Part shown: positions 7,340-16,477 of the stretch, one piece after another
Layout: each line of letters begins with the position of its first letter
How positions within the stretch are numbered: the first letter of the stretch is position 1
NCBI RefSeq assembly: GCF_030380815.1
Contig: NZ_JAUDUY010000004.1
Span: 1 to 64,000, forward strand
Length of the DNA: 64,000 nt
Direction: 5' to 3'
From: Robiginitalea aurantiaca
GTDB lineage: Bacteria; Bacteroidota; Bacteroidia; Flavobacteriales; Flavobacteriaceae
Made by a program: the position numbers and the translations under genes
Notes under the pieces: generated by a model
Told to the model about the DNA's origin: nothing
Databases searched by the model: none
What the model saw: the letters and a program-made list of their open reading frames with translations, nothing else

Positions 7340-7718
7340 CGCTTTTCAGTTTAAATGAGACCTTGAGGCCAATTTAGGAGTCGGGTTGGATTTGCCGTCC
7401 GGATTTTCATTTCCATCAAAATCCCGGACAAATTCTTCCTTTTTTTTATATCATACACTGAGGTGCCACCTTTAGCATGCTCAGGGCCTATGAGGCAGAA
7501 ATATGAAGGAACACTTCCTGCGCTCTTCGTCTTAATGGGAAACGTACCCTTCACATAACTTTGAGGGGTCGGGAATACAGGTGCTTCAAGTGCTTAGAGA
7601 GCCTTTTAACAAGGTAAGAATGCGAGGAATGCATAATAATTGTAGTTTTATTGGGTTAATAAAGTAGTAATTCCCAATTTTTACCTGGGTTCCCAAGAGG
7701 GGCCATTGCTTAATACAA
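7340..7718. other. Gene-poor interval
   Basis: 379 bases between divergent genes. The only frame (minus, 7351-7554, 67 codons) has no signal peptide, domain or start context and is not called. The interval should contain the promoters for the outer-membrane protein and for the serine hydrolase, but no good TTTG/TAnnTTTG pair was found. Confidence 0.4.
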
Positions 7719-9023
7719 ATGCAGCGATTCAAGATTTTAATCACTTCAGTTTTACTGATCATTACCCTTTTTGTGCTGGCCATTGGGGGAAATCACGATG
7801 TTTCGGGGTCGGAATCGAAACCAACTGTAGTATTGGATAAGCCAATACAAAATGCCCTGGAAAGGGAAGCCGCTGAGCTTGCCAATCGCCAGCGGAAAGC
7901 CCTGCAGAAGTCCTTAAACACTTACTTTCTCAATGCGATTTCCAGAGGAGATATCGTTGGAGCAGGGGTGAGTATCGTCAAAGGGGACGAAATTCTTTAT
8001 TCTGATGGTTTTGGGAAACGCAACAGCGACGAAGCGGACGGGGTAGACGGAGAAACCATCTTCAGGCTTGGATCCCTTTCAAAAGGATTTACAGGGGTTT
8101 TGGCCGCTAACATTAAGCATGATGGCAAGGTAAACTGGGATGATAAGGTAACAGATTATATTCCTGGTTTTCAGTTGGGAAATAAAGAAAACACAAGTCG
8201 CATTACCCTTGCACACCTATTGTCCCATTCCTCCGGGGCTCCATATCACAGTTATACCAATTTGGTCGAAGCGGGCCTGTCTGTATCCGAAATTGCGGAG
8301 CAATTTAATAAGGTAGAACCGATTAGCGAACCTGGAGCCATGTACAGCTATCAGAATGCGCTATTTGCGCTTTCTGGTGAAATATTGTGTAAAGCTTCAG
8401 GAGAAGAAGTCGCTGTGTCCCTGGAGAACCGGTTGTTTAACCCTTTGGAAATGTGTTCCACAAATATGGACCACGAATCCCTGATGCTGGAAGATAATGT
8501 GGCCCTGCCTCATTACCGCAGGGGAAGGAGTTGGAAGCCCAGAAAACTAGTTGACAATTACTACAATGCCATCCCCGCGGGAGGTATTAACGCTAGCGCC
8601 GCTGACATGGCCCGTTGGATGCGTTTCCTGTTGGGATACAATCCAGAAGTTATGGATCGCTCAGCGATTGCAGAAGCCTTTAAGCCTGTAATTGAAATCC
8701 CCGGACGCAGTAAATACTATCAACGCTGGCCAGGGCATATTTCTTCGCATTACGCCTTCGGGTGGCGGATCCATAAATTTCAGGAGGAGGGCAGCAAGGA
8801 CGAGAAAACGATTTGGCACCACGGGGGAAGTGTAAACAATTTTCGCAACGAAATCGCCATTTTTCCGGAGGCCGACCTGGGGATATGCGTCCTTTTGAAT
8901 TCCAATTCAAAAATTTCCAGGAACCTCATTCCGGATTTATACCGGATTGTTGAGGAGGTCTACCAGACCGGGGAGTCAGCATTGGCTTTGAACCACGGGA
9001 CCGTAGCAGTTCACAAAAAATAA
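7719..9023 (+). CDS. Exported serine hydrolase, class C beta-lactamase / penicillin-binding-like
   Basis: 434 residues with an N-terminal membrane or signal segment (about 6-22). The beta-lactamase-like fold is shown by the SxxK motif Ser119-Leu-Ser-Lys122 (RLGSLSKGF), the YxN motif Tyr211-Gln-Asn213 and a WHHGG motif at 366-370 in place of KTG. This combination is typical of the EstB/Pab87-like serine hydrolases (peptidases or esterases) rather than true resistance enzymes. The substrate cannot be read from sequence. It is probably periplasmic, lipid-anchored or membrane-tethered. The gene is monocistronic and converges on the DUF6090 gene downstream. Confidence 0.85.
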   Translation: MQRFKILITSVLLIITLFVLAIGGNHDVSGSESKPTVVLDKPIQNALEREAAELANRQRKALQKSLNTYFLNAISRGDIVGAGVSIVKGDEILYSDGFGKRNSDEADGVDGETIFRLGSLSKGFTGVLAANIKHDGKVNWDDKVTDYIPGFQLGNKENTSRITLAHLLSHSSGAPYHSYTNLVEAGLSVSEIAEQFNKVEPISEPGAMYSYQNALFALSGEILCKASGEEVAVSLENRLFNPLEMCSTNMDHESLMLEDNVALPHYRRGRSWKPRKLVDNYYNAIPAGGINASAADMARWMRFLLGYNPEVMDRSAIAEAFKPVIEIPGRSKYYQRWPGHISSHYAFGWRIHKFQEEGSKDEKTIWHHGGSVNNFRNEIAIFPEADLGICVLLNSNSKISRNLIPDLYRIVEEVYQTGESALALNHGTVAVHKK

Positions 9024-9064
9024 GGGTCAGAAGGGCTTCCTTTTCACAGATAGTGCTGTTTTCC

Positions 9065-9787
9065 TTAGAAGGATTGAATTTCAGCATTAACCTGCTGAAT
9101 GATTTCCTCGAGTGATTTTAGGAGGTATCCCTGAAAGTTGCACATTTGAGAGCAAATTCGCACGGTGTGCATCAGGACCTGTTTGTATTCCCCATTGGCA
9201 ATAAATCCGTCGTAATCATTTAGGATTAATGTGTTATCGGCATTTACACCGAAAGCCTCCATGACCATTGGTCTGAAGTAGTTTTCGTAGTGCTCGTTTA
9301 GCATCCGTTTTTCAAGTTCCAGATACAGATTGATTGGGCGGGTATAAAATTCCGATACTGAAATCCGTATGGTATCATTGGAAATCATATTCACGCCGTT
9401 CTGCCTGATATTGTCGAAGGTCGTTCGATTAATGGAAAAGGTCTGGAAGGGCTCCATCCATAAAAAATGCGGCAGCAGGGAATCGTGATAGGGTAGGGAC
9501 GCTTCAATATGCTTTAAAATCACTTGGTTAGAACGGATAATATGTTGAAAATTAGAACTGTCGCTCTTAATGTCTTCTCGTGTCTGTAGCAGATCTGCTT
9601 TTAGTTCTTTCAGGGTCTTTAATTCGATGTTCCTCGATTTTCTATCCTCGTTCCAATCATTGATTTGCAATGCGATGAGAATACCAATAACCACAAGTAC
9701 AATCTCCCCCAAGGCATACTTTATGTACTTCCCGGTTTTGTTAGTGGCCAGAAGCCGCGATCGGATTTTACGGAAATAGGTAATCAC
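9065..9787 (-). CDS. DUF6090 family membrane-anchored protein (second copy)
   Basis: 240 residues with the same N-terminal signature as the protein at 5770-6576: basic start, NKTGKYIKYALGEIVLVVIG with a single membrane helix, then LIALQINDWNEDRKS. The rest is helical and probably periplasmic, and has drifted strongly from the other copy. Family membership is clear from the signature; function is unknown. It converges on the serine hydrolase gene. Confidence 0.8.
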   Translation of the reverse strand: MITYFRKIRSRLLATNKTGKYIKYALGEIVLVVIGILIALQINDWNEDRKSRNIELKTLKELKADLLQTREDIKSDSSNFQHIIRSNQVILKHIEASLPYHDSLLPHFLWMEPFQTFSINRTTFDNIRQNGVNMISNDTIRISVSEFYTRPINLYLELEKRMLNEHYENYFRPMVMEAFGVNADNTLILNDYDGFIANGEYKQVLMHTVRICSQMCNFQGYLLKSLEEIIQQVNAEIQSF

Positions 9788-9872
9788 TTGAATCTTTTTA
9801 GTTTACTGCCCTTTTGAGAAACCCGGGATTAACAAAAAATATTCTGGAAAGACCCTTGGTTGAATACTTATT

Positions 9873-10766
9873 TCACAAAGGATTCGCATTAAAAGTATCT
9901 CCCTGGCTCAGGTCCCCGGTGTCGTAACCTTTTTTAAACCATCGCATACGTTGTTCCGATGTTCCATGGGTAAAGGAATCGGGTACGACAAATCCCCTTT
10001 GTTGTTTTTGCAGGCGGTCATCACCAATCGCGTATGCCGCATTCAGCGCTTCCTGAAGATCCCCTGCCTCCATCATCTGGCTCATTTCCTGTGAATGGTG
10101 TGCCCAGACCCCTGCAAGGAAATCAGCCTGCAATTCCAAACGTACGGAGTACTTGTTGAATTCTGTTTTTGACATCTGCCCCCTCATTTGATCCATTCTG
10201 TCGGTGATCCCCATCAGGTTTTGAATATGGTGACCAACCTCATGGGCGATGACGTAGGCCTGGGCAAAATCTCCGGGTGCGTTCATTTGGCGATCCATTT
10301 CGTCGAAAAAACTCATATCCAGGTACAATTTCTCATCCCCCGGACAATAGAAGGGCCCTGTAGCACTCGAAGCGCGGCCACAAGCGGAGGCTACCGAGCC
10401 GCTAAACAAAACCAGGGTGGGCTCCCGATAATTTTCAAGCAGGTTATTCCAGACATCTTCTGTATTGGCCAGAATCGTTGAACTGAAAGCGGCCATTTCT
10501 GTTTCCTTGGCATTTCCCTGATAGGTTCCCGGAGCAGAACTTACTGCCGGATTCCCCCCACCCATAATAAAACTTAAAGGATTTGTGCCGGTTACCAGCC
10601 CAAGGACAATCAGAATACCTACTATAATAAGGCCTGTTTTGGAAAACAAAAGCCTAAGTAGCGGACCTATCAGTAAAGGGTTGAATCCCCTGCCACCTGT
10701 ACTAGGTCCCCTTTGACCTCTTCGATCTTCAATATTTGAGCTTTGTCGCCTGCCTTGCCATTTCAT
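9873..10766 (-). CDS. ypfJ: YpfJ-type neutral zinc metallopeptidase
   Basis: 297 residues. After a basic N terminus (WQGRRQSSNIEDRRG) comes one membrane helix (about 45-62, TGLIIVGILIVLGLVTG), then a periplasmic domain containing the zinc site HEVGHH (HExxH type, about residues 174-179) and the conserved PFYCPGDEKLYLDMSFF segment. ELQADFLAGVWAHH probably supplies the third ligand region. This is the putative neutral zinc metallopeptidase family (YpfJ/KPN_02809). Its physiological substrate is unknown. Confidence 0.88.
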   Translation of the reverse strand: MKWQGRRQSSNIEDRRGQRGPSTGGRGFNPLLIGPLLRLLFSKTGLIIVGILIVLGLVTGTNPLSFIMGGGNPAVSSAPGTYQGNAKETEMAAFSSTILANTEDVWNNLLENYREPTLVLFSGSVASACGRASSATGPFYCPGDEKLYLDMSFFDEMDRQMNAPGDFAQAYVIAHEVGHHIQNLMGITDRMDQMRGQMSKTEFNKYSVRLELQADFLAGVWAHHSQEMSQMMEAGDLQEALNAAYAIGDDRLQKQQRGFVVPDSFTHGTSEQRMRWFKKGYDTGDLSQGDTFNANPL

Positions 10767-10923
10767 AATGATTAGTTTATCAGAGTTATCGATGTATTTA
10801 AGTTAATGCGTTAGATCTATAATTAGATATATAATTTGGATTGAACTACATGTTTATGCTGGGAATCCCAACTTAAATCAATGCCGGATTCACCTGTCAT
10901 CACTCGGGCCGAAAGAGCCGATA

Positions 10924-12651
10924 TCAGTCCGTTTTCTCATACACGATCCGTCCATCAAAAATGGTCATTACTACTTCAGTACGGAGAATATCCTCTTCGG
11001 GCACCGTCATTAAATCCTGATTATATATTGTAAAATCGGCTAATTTTCCGGGGGTTATAGAACCTTTAATCTCTTCTTCAAAAGCGCCATAAGCAGCATC
11101 AAGGGTATACGATTTTAAGGCTTGATCACGGGTCATGCGCTCTTTGGGTTCGTACCCTCCATCCGGATTTCCTTTTAAAGTTTTCCGGGTAACACTGGCA
11201 TAAAAACTCGGGATGGGGTTCAGCGGTTCTACGGGTACGTCTGTACCGTTTACGATCGGAATCCCACTTTCCAGGAGGGATTGCCACATATAGGCCCCTT
11301 CTTTTATGCGTTTTTCCCCTAATCGATCGATAGCCCAGGGCCGATCTGACGACAAATGAACGGCTTGCATGGCGGGGATTACCCCTAATTCCGCAAACCG
11401 GGGGATATCCTCCGGATGCAGGTGCTGGGCATGCTCAATCCGATATCGATGGTCGTTGGTAAGTTCTGGTAATTCTTTAAAGGCAGCTTCATACCGATCG
11501 AGTATTTCGCGGTTGGCCCGGTCTCCTATGGCATGTGAACATACCTGAAACCCATGCTGCAGCCCGTTAAGGGCGGTCTCTTTCACAAAATCCATTGGTA
11601 GGGTTTCATGCCCAAAGTGGCCAGGCCTGTCCGAATACGATTCGAGAAGCCATGCCCCTCTTGATCCAAGGGCACCATCGCAGTTCAGCTTTACGGATCG
11701 GATAGTCAAAAGGTGATCGGGATCTACAAGGGGACCTCTTTCGTACCATTCCTGCAGTAATTCCTTGTCCCAGCCGGTGAGCATGGTGTAGAGACGTACA
11801 TTCATTTTGCCTTCGGCCTTCATTTGCTCAAAAAGCGCAATGGCCTCCCTGCCGATGCCCGCATCGTGAAAACCTGTAATTCCATCTCTCTGGCAGGCAG
11901 CCACCGCTAATTCAAATGCCTTTCTGTCCGTTTCCGGAGTACTTTCTGGGATTTGTCTTGTAATCAGTGTTTGGGCGCGCTCATTAAAGACACCTGTGGG
12001 CCTGCCCAGATCATCGCGAATAACCTCACCGCCTTCGACTTCAAATTCATCAATGCCTTCCTGTGGTAAAAGCTTAAGGCCGGAGATTTCCATGGCTTTG
12101 GCGTTGGCAAAACCCGCGTGACCGCTGGCGTGGCGAAGGTAAACCGGATTGTCCGGGGATACAGAACTCAATAAATCGTGGGTTTGAAAGCCCTTTACCG
12201 TTTCCTCGGGCATTTCGTCCCACTTGCTCTGATGCCATCCACGTCCGGTAATCCATTCGCCGGGTTCGGCCGTTTTTACCCGTTCCGCAACGGCATCTAC
12301 AATTTCCTGATAACTTGTAGTGTTTATCAGGTCCAGATTCATTTCATTGTAACCCAGGCCCATAAAGTGTCCGTGCCCTTCAATAAGTCCGGGAGTCATT
12401 GTCCTGCCCTGTAAATCAATTACCTTAGTCTGTTCCCCTTTATAGGCCTCGGCCTCTTCGAGGCTTCCAGCGAAAAGGATGATATTATCTTTAGTCGCCA
12501 CCGCCTCTACGACAGCCTGAGTCGTATCCACAGTATAAATCGGACCTCCGTATATAAGCAGGGTGGCAGGTTCTTTTTTAGGGGTGGAACAAGCTGCAAT
12601 AGTTAGCAATATGACTACTGCAGTCAGAAAAGGAAATTTGTGGATTCTCAT
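10924..12651 (-). CDS. Lipoprotein amidohydrolase of the YtcJ type
   Basis: About 575 residues. The start was set at the Met that opens a lipoprotein signal (MRIHKFPFLTAVVILLTIAAC); the longer frame to 12717 would bury it. Metal-dependent amidohydrolase features include the HxH strand GLIEGHGHFMGLG, the later His (HAIGDRAN; IEHAQHLHPED) and the catalytic Asp in NGTDVPVEP. The GKLADFTIYNQD ending is typical of the family. YtcJ-like enzymes hydrolyse N-acyl or cyclic amide bonds; the substrate is unknown. The lipobox Cys puts it in the periplasm, on the inner or outer membrane. It may be in one transcription unit with the aminotransferase upstream (gap 132 bases). Confidence 0.85.
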   Translation of the reverse strand: MRIHKFPFLTAVVILLTIAACSTPKKEPATLLIYGGPIYTVDTTQAVVEAVATKDNIILFAGSLEEAEAYKGEQTKVIDLQGRTMTPGLIEGHGHFMGLGYNEMNLDLINTTSYQEIVDAVAERVKTAEPGEWITGRGWHQSKWDEMPEETVKGFQTHDLLSSVSPDNPVYLRHASGHAGFANAKAMEISGLKLLPQEGIDEFEVEGGEVIRDDLGRPTGVFNERAQTLITRQIPESTPETDRKAFELAVAACQRDGITGFHDAGIGREAIALFEQMKAEGKMNVRLYTMLTGWDKELLQEWYERGPLVDPDHLLTIRSVKLNCDGALGSRGAWLLESYSDRPGHFGHETLPMDFVKETALNGLQHGFQVCSHAIGDRANREILDRYEAAFKELPELTNDHRYRIEHAQHLHPEDIPRFAELGVIPAMQAVHLSSDRPWAIDRLGEKRIKEGAYMWQSLLESGIPIVNGTDVPVEPLNPIPSFYASVTRKTLKGNPDGGYEPKERMTRDQALKSYTLDAAYGAFEEEIKGSITPGKLADFTIYNQDLMTVPEEDILRTEVVMTIFDGRIVYEKTD

Positions 12652-12783
12652 TAATGGTGTTTTTAGTTGGTTTAGGCAATTTACAAAATTGGCTTTCAGC
12701 TGGGCGAAGGGGTCCAAGAGATTTTCAATTTCCTTTGTACACGATCAGAAAACCTGATAAAAATAATTAAAGTGAAAGTTTAT

Positions 12784-14013
12784 TTAATCTAATGCATTAT
12801 TCAATCCTTCAATTAGTTGTGATATATCATCAGGGCTTGTGTAATGCATAAAAGACATTCGGATGACGCCTGGGTCTTCAGGGATTTCCATATCCATGAG
12901 GGGCCTTACGGCATAAAAATCGCCCATACCGAGCATGAGTTTGTGCGCTGTCAGGGAATGATATACTTCCTTCAAATCCTTCTTCAGAGGAATAATTGAA
13001 ACGATAGGGGCCCTGGACTCTGAACGTTCAGGTCCAACGATCTGCACATCATCACGCTGGTTGAGAAACTCAAGGAGGGGTTTCATCAACGCTTCTTCAT
13101 GAGCGTGAAAAAGTTGATTCAGGGCCTTATTGCGCGCCGCAGGGGCCGCTTCCGCATCAAAATGATGCTCGTAGACCGCGTCAAAGTAATCGATTATCCC
13201 CTGTGCAGAAGCAATTTGGGCATGATCCGGCCCTGCAGGAGTGATCATGCTCCTGGATACACCTTCTTTGAAGAAATGGGACTGATTTTCCAGTTTTCCA
13301 ATTAGGTTTTTATTTACATACATCAAACCTAAGTGGGGGCCGAAGGTTTTATAGAGTGAAAATAGATAAATATCGGCGCCCAGATCTTTCAGATCCGGAA
13401 ATCCATGCGGTGCATACCCGACCCCGTCCACAACGCAGAGTGCATTTGAACTATGGGCCATATCGGATATCCGCCGGACTGGATTTACATCGCCAATTAC
13501 ATTGGAGCAATGTGGAAAAGCGACCATTCGGGTGCGGTCTGTAAACAGGGATTTAAGTGTGGCCGTATCCAGCAATCCGGTTTCGGGATCAACATGCCAT
13601 TCAATAACCTTGATCCCTTTATTGGAAAGCCTTCTCCAGGCTCCTGCATTTGCTTCGTGGTCCTGGCAGGAAACAATTATTTCATCTCCTTCATCCCACA
13701 TGGGGCGCATCGCATTGGCCAGGACATATACATTCTGGGTGGTTGAGGGGCCAAAATGAATCTCCTCAGGAGCCACATTGAGATAGCCTGCCATCCTTCT
13801 GTAGGATTCATCCATCAATTCCCCTCCGCGGGCCGAAGCGGGGTAGGGGTAATACGGTTGCACTTTATTTTTAGTGTAGAAATCTGTCAGGCGCCTGATG
13901 ACTTGCTTACAGGGGTAAGAACCTCCGGCATTCTCAAAAAAGGCCCATCCTTCAAGCGTTGGTTCAGAAAAGGCCGGGAAATGTGAGCGAACAAAAGGTA
14001 AATCTATTTGCAT
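12784..14013 (-). CDS. Class V aminotransferase-fold PLP enzyme (cysteine-desulfurase-like)
   Basis: 409 residues, no signal peptide. The fold is recognised from FFENAGGSYPC (26-35), the PLP-phosphate region GPSTTQNVYVLAN, Asp196 in CVVDGVGYAPHG for the pyridine nitrogen, and Lys222 in SLYKTFGPHLG for the Schiff base. The usual desulfurase active-site Cys loop is not evident, so a selenocysteine-lyase or kynureninase-like, or isopenicillin-epimerase-like, reaction is possible; the exact substrate is open. It lies upstream of the exported amidohydrolase on the same strand. Confidence 0.8.
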   Translation of the reverse strand: MQIDLPFVRSHFPAFSEPTLEGWAFFENAGGSYPCKQVIRRLTDFYTKNKVQPYYPYPASARGGELMDESYRRMAGYLNVAPEEIHFGPSTTQNVYVLANAMRPMWDEGDEIIVSCQDHEANAGAWRRLSNKGIKVIEWHVDPETGLLDTATLKSLFTDRTRMVAFPHCSNVIGDVNPVRRISDMAHSSNALCVVDGVGYAPHGFPDLKDLGADIYLFSLYKTFGPHLGLMYVNKNLIGKLENQSHFFKEGVSRSMITPAGPDHAQIASAQGIIDYFDAVYEHHFDAEAAPAARNKALNQLFHAHEEALMKPLLEFLNQRDDVQIVGPERSESRAPIVSIIPLKKDLKEVYHSLTAHKLMLGMGDFYAVRPLMDMEIPEDPGVIRMSFMHYTSPDDISQLIEGLNNALD

Positions 14014-14112
14014 TTGAAATCTTTAAATGATGCATTTGTGGAATGTTTCAAGATACAGAATATTCAGCGTATTCATCATTATTTAAGGCGTGTTTTCACT
14101 TCCATAACGATC

Positions 14113-14146
14113 AAAAAAAAGCCCGATCCTCACAGGATCGGGCTTT
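14113..14146 (-). terminator. Strong intrinsic terminator of the small lipoprotein gene
   Basis: A perfect 13-bp stem, AAAGCCCGATCCT (14118-14130) with AGGATCGGGCTTT (14134-14146), loop of 3. On the minus strand it is followed by eight U (A run at 14113-14120). It begins 22 bases after the lipoprotein stop. Confidence 0.88.
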
Positions 14147-14168
14147 CTATAATACTATGCCGCTCAGG

Positions 14169-14444
14169 TTATGACCCGAGATTGGCAAGTTCACATATTA
14201 GACCAATGAATTCAGCCGGATCTACGCCTTCGAGATCACTTGCGGGAAAAGTTTCTGATTCTCCGCCGCCACTCAGGGTAAACGTCCCATCACCATTATC
14301 GCAAATCTCGATAGTCTGGCCCTGGGCCGCGCAGGAAGTACAATCTTTCTCCGCCGCCGCCGCGTCATCGTCACTGGAACAACTGAGTAATCCCATGGAC
14401 ATTGTAACGAGAAGGCTAATCCCAAACATACATTTTTTAAACAT
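14169..14444 (-). CDS. Small secreted lipoprotein
   Basis: 91 residues. The signal peptide ends in a lipobox (MGLLSC, Cys22), followed by an acidic linker (SSDDDAAAAEKD) typical of Bacteroidota surface lipoproteins. The mature part has a CTSC pair and another Cys (EICDNGDGTFTLSGGG), suggesting a small disulfide-bonded or metal-binding domain. The family is not recognised. It is monocistronic with its own strong terminator. Confidence 0.75.
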   Translation of the reverse strand: MFKKCMFGISLLVTMSMGLLSCSSDDDAAAAEKDCTSCAAQGQTIEICDNGDGTFTLSGGGESETFPASDLEGVDPAEFIGLICELANLGS

Positions 14445-14627
14445 AATTTCCTGTTTTTTAAAAAGTTATTGGACCTATAACGAAAATTCTTACAACTTAT
14501 TGGAAACGGGGAATAATTCTTGAAATATCAGGCCGTACTCACCTGTGCTTTTATGTGAGGGGAATAGACTAAAGGCCTAATCCCCATAGCGGCTGTAGGA
14601 TCAGGAAAATGTTACTTCAATTGAAAC

Positions 14628-15899
14628 TCAGACTTCGACTTTACGGTACAGCCTGTGATAGACCAAAGCGGCAATACCACCGAGAAGGGAAAAAAATGCG
14701 AGCATCCAGAAAACATCCTGATGCCCTGCTTCTCCAGGAGATCGATCCAATAAAACACCCATTGCAGGGCCTGCAAAAATATCCGGTGTATAGCCAACCA
14801 GAGATATCAACCCTACGGCGGTTCCGGTTAAAACGAGGGGTATTCTACCCCGCTCCATAACCGCAAAATAAAGGGAACGGGCTGCGTAGACACCGGTAGC
14901 CACGACCATAATGGATATAAAAAACAGCAGGGTGGAGGTATCTGAGATGATCCCGCTGGCAAAAAGGATTGCCCCAAAGAAGGATACCACAAAACTGACG
15001 AACAACCAAAATGTGATTTGCGTCCGGTCCGCCAGAATCCCTATGAGAACCCCGATAACCGGACGAATAAAAAGCAAGAGCATACCCACCTGGGCCGATT
15101 CTACCTGATCGTAGCGCATTACATCCTGTGCGTAAAGCGAAAAGACATCCGTAATCTTATAGCCCACATAGGCACATAGAATTATAACCATGAGAAGCCA
15201 GACTGCCGGAAGCCGCATTACTTGTTTGATCTGAGGGATGGAAATCCGCTCCAGTACTATGGCCTTTTCCTGTTTTGGATCCAATTTCATAAATACCCAA
15301 ACTAAAATCCCTACGACACTTACAACACCCGCAGATACCAGTATCACATACCGGAAGGCCTCCCGATTTTCAGCCGGGCTGGGTTCAGCGAGGTCTATAT
15401 TGAGAAAAAGTGAAAAGATAAAAACGCCCATAGCACCGAAGAGCGCGCCAACCAGGCCCCGACCCCCGTCGAGGAATCCAAAAGCTTTTCCCTGTGAAGC
15501 TGAGCCTCCCCAAATCCGAGTCGCTTTGATCATGGGAGCCCAGCATAAAAATATCGTTGTGAACCCCCAATACCCGTAAAGGATTTGCAGGGTATTGAAC
15601 CCTGGAAAGGTAGCGTAAAGCATTCCACCCGCCGCAGTCATCCAAAGGCCGGTAGCAATAAGTTTTCTAGGAGGGAAACGGTCTGCGAGCGGACCTCCGA
15701 AAAGGTAGGAAATCACAGCGACCATGCCGTAGATAGAAAAGCATAGACCCAACTCCGTGTTGTCCAGGCGAAAGGATTCAAGAACCGTAGGCCGAAACAC
15801 CCGGGCCAATACAAAGGGAAGGATGAAAACCGATTCGCCCGCGAGAATAAGCAGTACAAGGAAATACCATGGAGCGTTCTGTTTTTTTGTCTTGCCCAT
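14628..15899 (-). CDS. MFS transporter
   Basis: 423 residues with 12 hydrophobic segments. The MFS motif A is visible after helix 2 (GGPLADRFPPRK) and its weaker repeat in the second half (IGILADRTQ). An amphipathic linker with DPKQEKAIVLERI joins the halves. This is a cytoplasmic-membrane facilitator of the major facilitator superfamily, of the organophosphate/sugar-phosphate or nitrate-like branch by overall look. The substrate cannot be deduced. It is single between the lipoprotein and a small coiled-coil gene. Confidence 0.82.
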   Translation of the reverse strand: MGKTKKQNAPWYFLVLLILAGESVFILPFVLARVFRPTVLESFRLDNTELGLCFSIYGMVAVISYLFGGPLADRFPPRKLIATGLWMTAAGGMLYATFPGFNTLQILYGYWGFTTIFLCWAPMIKATRIWGGSASQGKAFGFLDGGRGLVGALFGAMGVFIFSLFLNIDLAEPSPAENREAFRYVILVSAGVVSVVGILVWVFMKLDPKQEKAIVLERISIPQIKQVMRLPAVWLLMVIILCAYVGYKITDVFSLYAQDVMRYDQVESAQVGMLLLFIRPVIGVLIGILADRTQITFWLFVSFVVSFFGAILFASGIISDTSTLLFFISIMVVATGVYAARSLYFAVMERGRIPLVLTGTAVGLISLVGYTPDIFAGPAMGVLLDRSPGEAGHQDVFWMLAFFSLLGGIAALVYHRLYRKVEV

Positions 15900-15958
15900 T
15901 AAAATTTATGATAAGTAAAGATCAGAGAGGTTCCCCAGTTAAAAAGAATCGGATTTTA

Positions 15959-16078
15959 TCAGGATTTTTTTTCGTTATCGTCTTTGCGAAAGGTTTTCCA
16001 GTACCTCAGCAATAAACGCACACCCAATCGCGCAAAAAGGATAATTGCAATAAGCGTAATGATATTGACAGCATCCAA
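15959..16078 (-). CDS. Possible 39-residue membrane microprotein (TTG start)
   Basis: Directly behind the coiled-coil gene on the same strand, a frame starting at a TTG encodes a hydrophobic helix (NIITLIAIILFARLGVRLLL), then a basic and charged tail (RYWKTFRKDDNEKKS). That is the classic plan of a single-span small membrane protein. No ATG is available and the start is only 11 bases past the upstream stop. The composition argues for a real product; the non-standard start lowers confidence. Confidence 0.35.
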   Translation of the reverse strand: MDAVNIITLIAIILFARLGVRLLLRYWKTFRKDDNEKKS

Positions 16079-16089
16079 AAAACGAGGTC

Positions 16090-16302
16090 TTAACTTGTTT
16101 TAGAATCGGGTCGGCCAGTTACCCCATCTCCATCAATGTCTCGGGATAAGTGTTCTTCCAAAGCCTCAAGTGTTTTCCGGAGTTGCGTTCTGGTGTGCGC
16201 CAGTTCCACTTCTAATTGTGATACGCGTTCCTCAAGGTTATTCGCTTTTTTTTCCTGCTTCTCCAATTCATCCTGTTGCAGCAAATCCCAAAATATTCCC
16301 AT
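16090..16302 (-). CDS. Short coiled-coil protein with a DxDxDG loop
   Basis: 70 residues. Residues 10-50 form a continuous coiled coil (QQDELEKQEKKANNLEERVSQ onward). The C terminus carries DIDGDGVTG, a calcium-binding-loop-like motif of the DxDxDG type. There is no signal peptide. It resembles small cytoplasmic accessory coiled-coil proteins; function unknown. It is followed by the possible membrane microprotein at 15959-16078. Confidence 0.55.
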   Translation of the reverse strand: MGIFWDLLQQDELEKQEKKANNLEERVSQLEVELAHTRTQLRKTLEALEEHLSRDIDGDGVTGRPDSKTS

Positions 16303-16477
16303 GTCTCAATCTTTGTTATTCGATTAACTTCTATTCATAAAATTCGCATTCAGCATGGAGTATCCCCATGGATTCGTACGTGTTTTGCCGGGGTAGGGGC
16401 GATCCTGAATGGTTGTATTCAAGAGGTTTCCCTTCAAGAAAAATCATAGCAGGGCAGCTTTGCAATTCCCTAACAGG

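Noticed and set aside
7351-7554. Minus-strand 67-codon frame
   Set aside because: No signal peptide, domain or initiation context; composition looks random.
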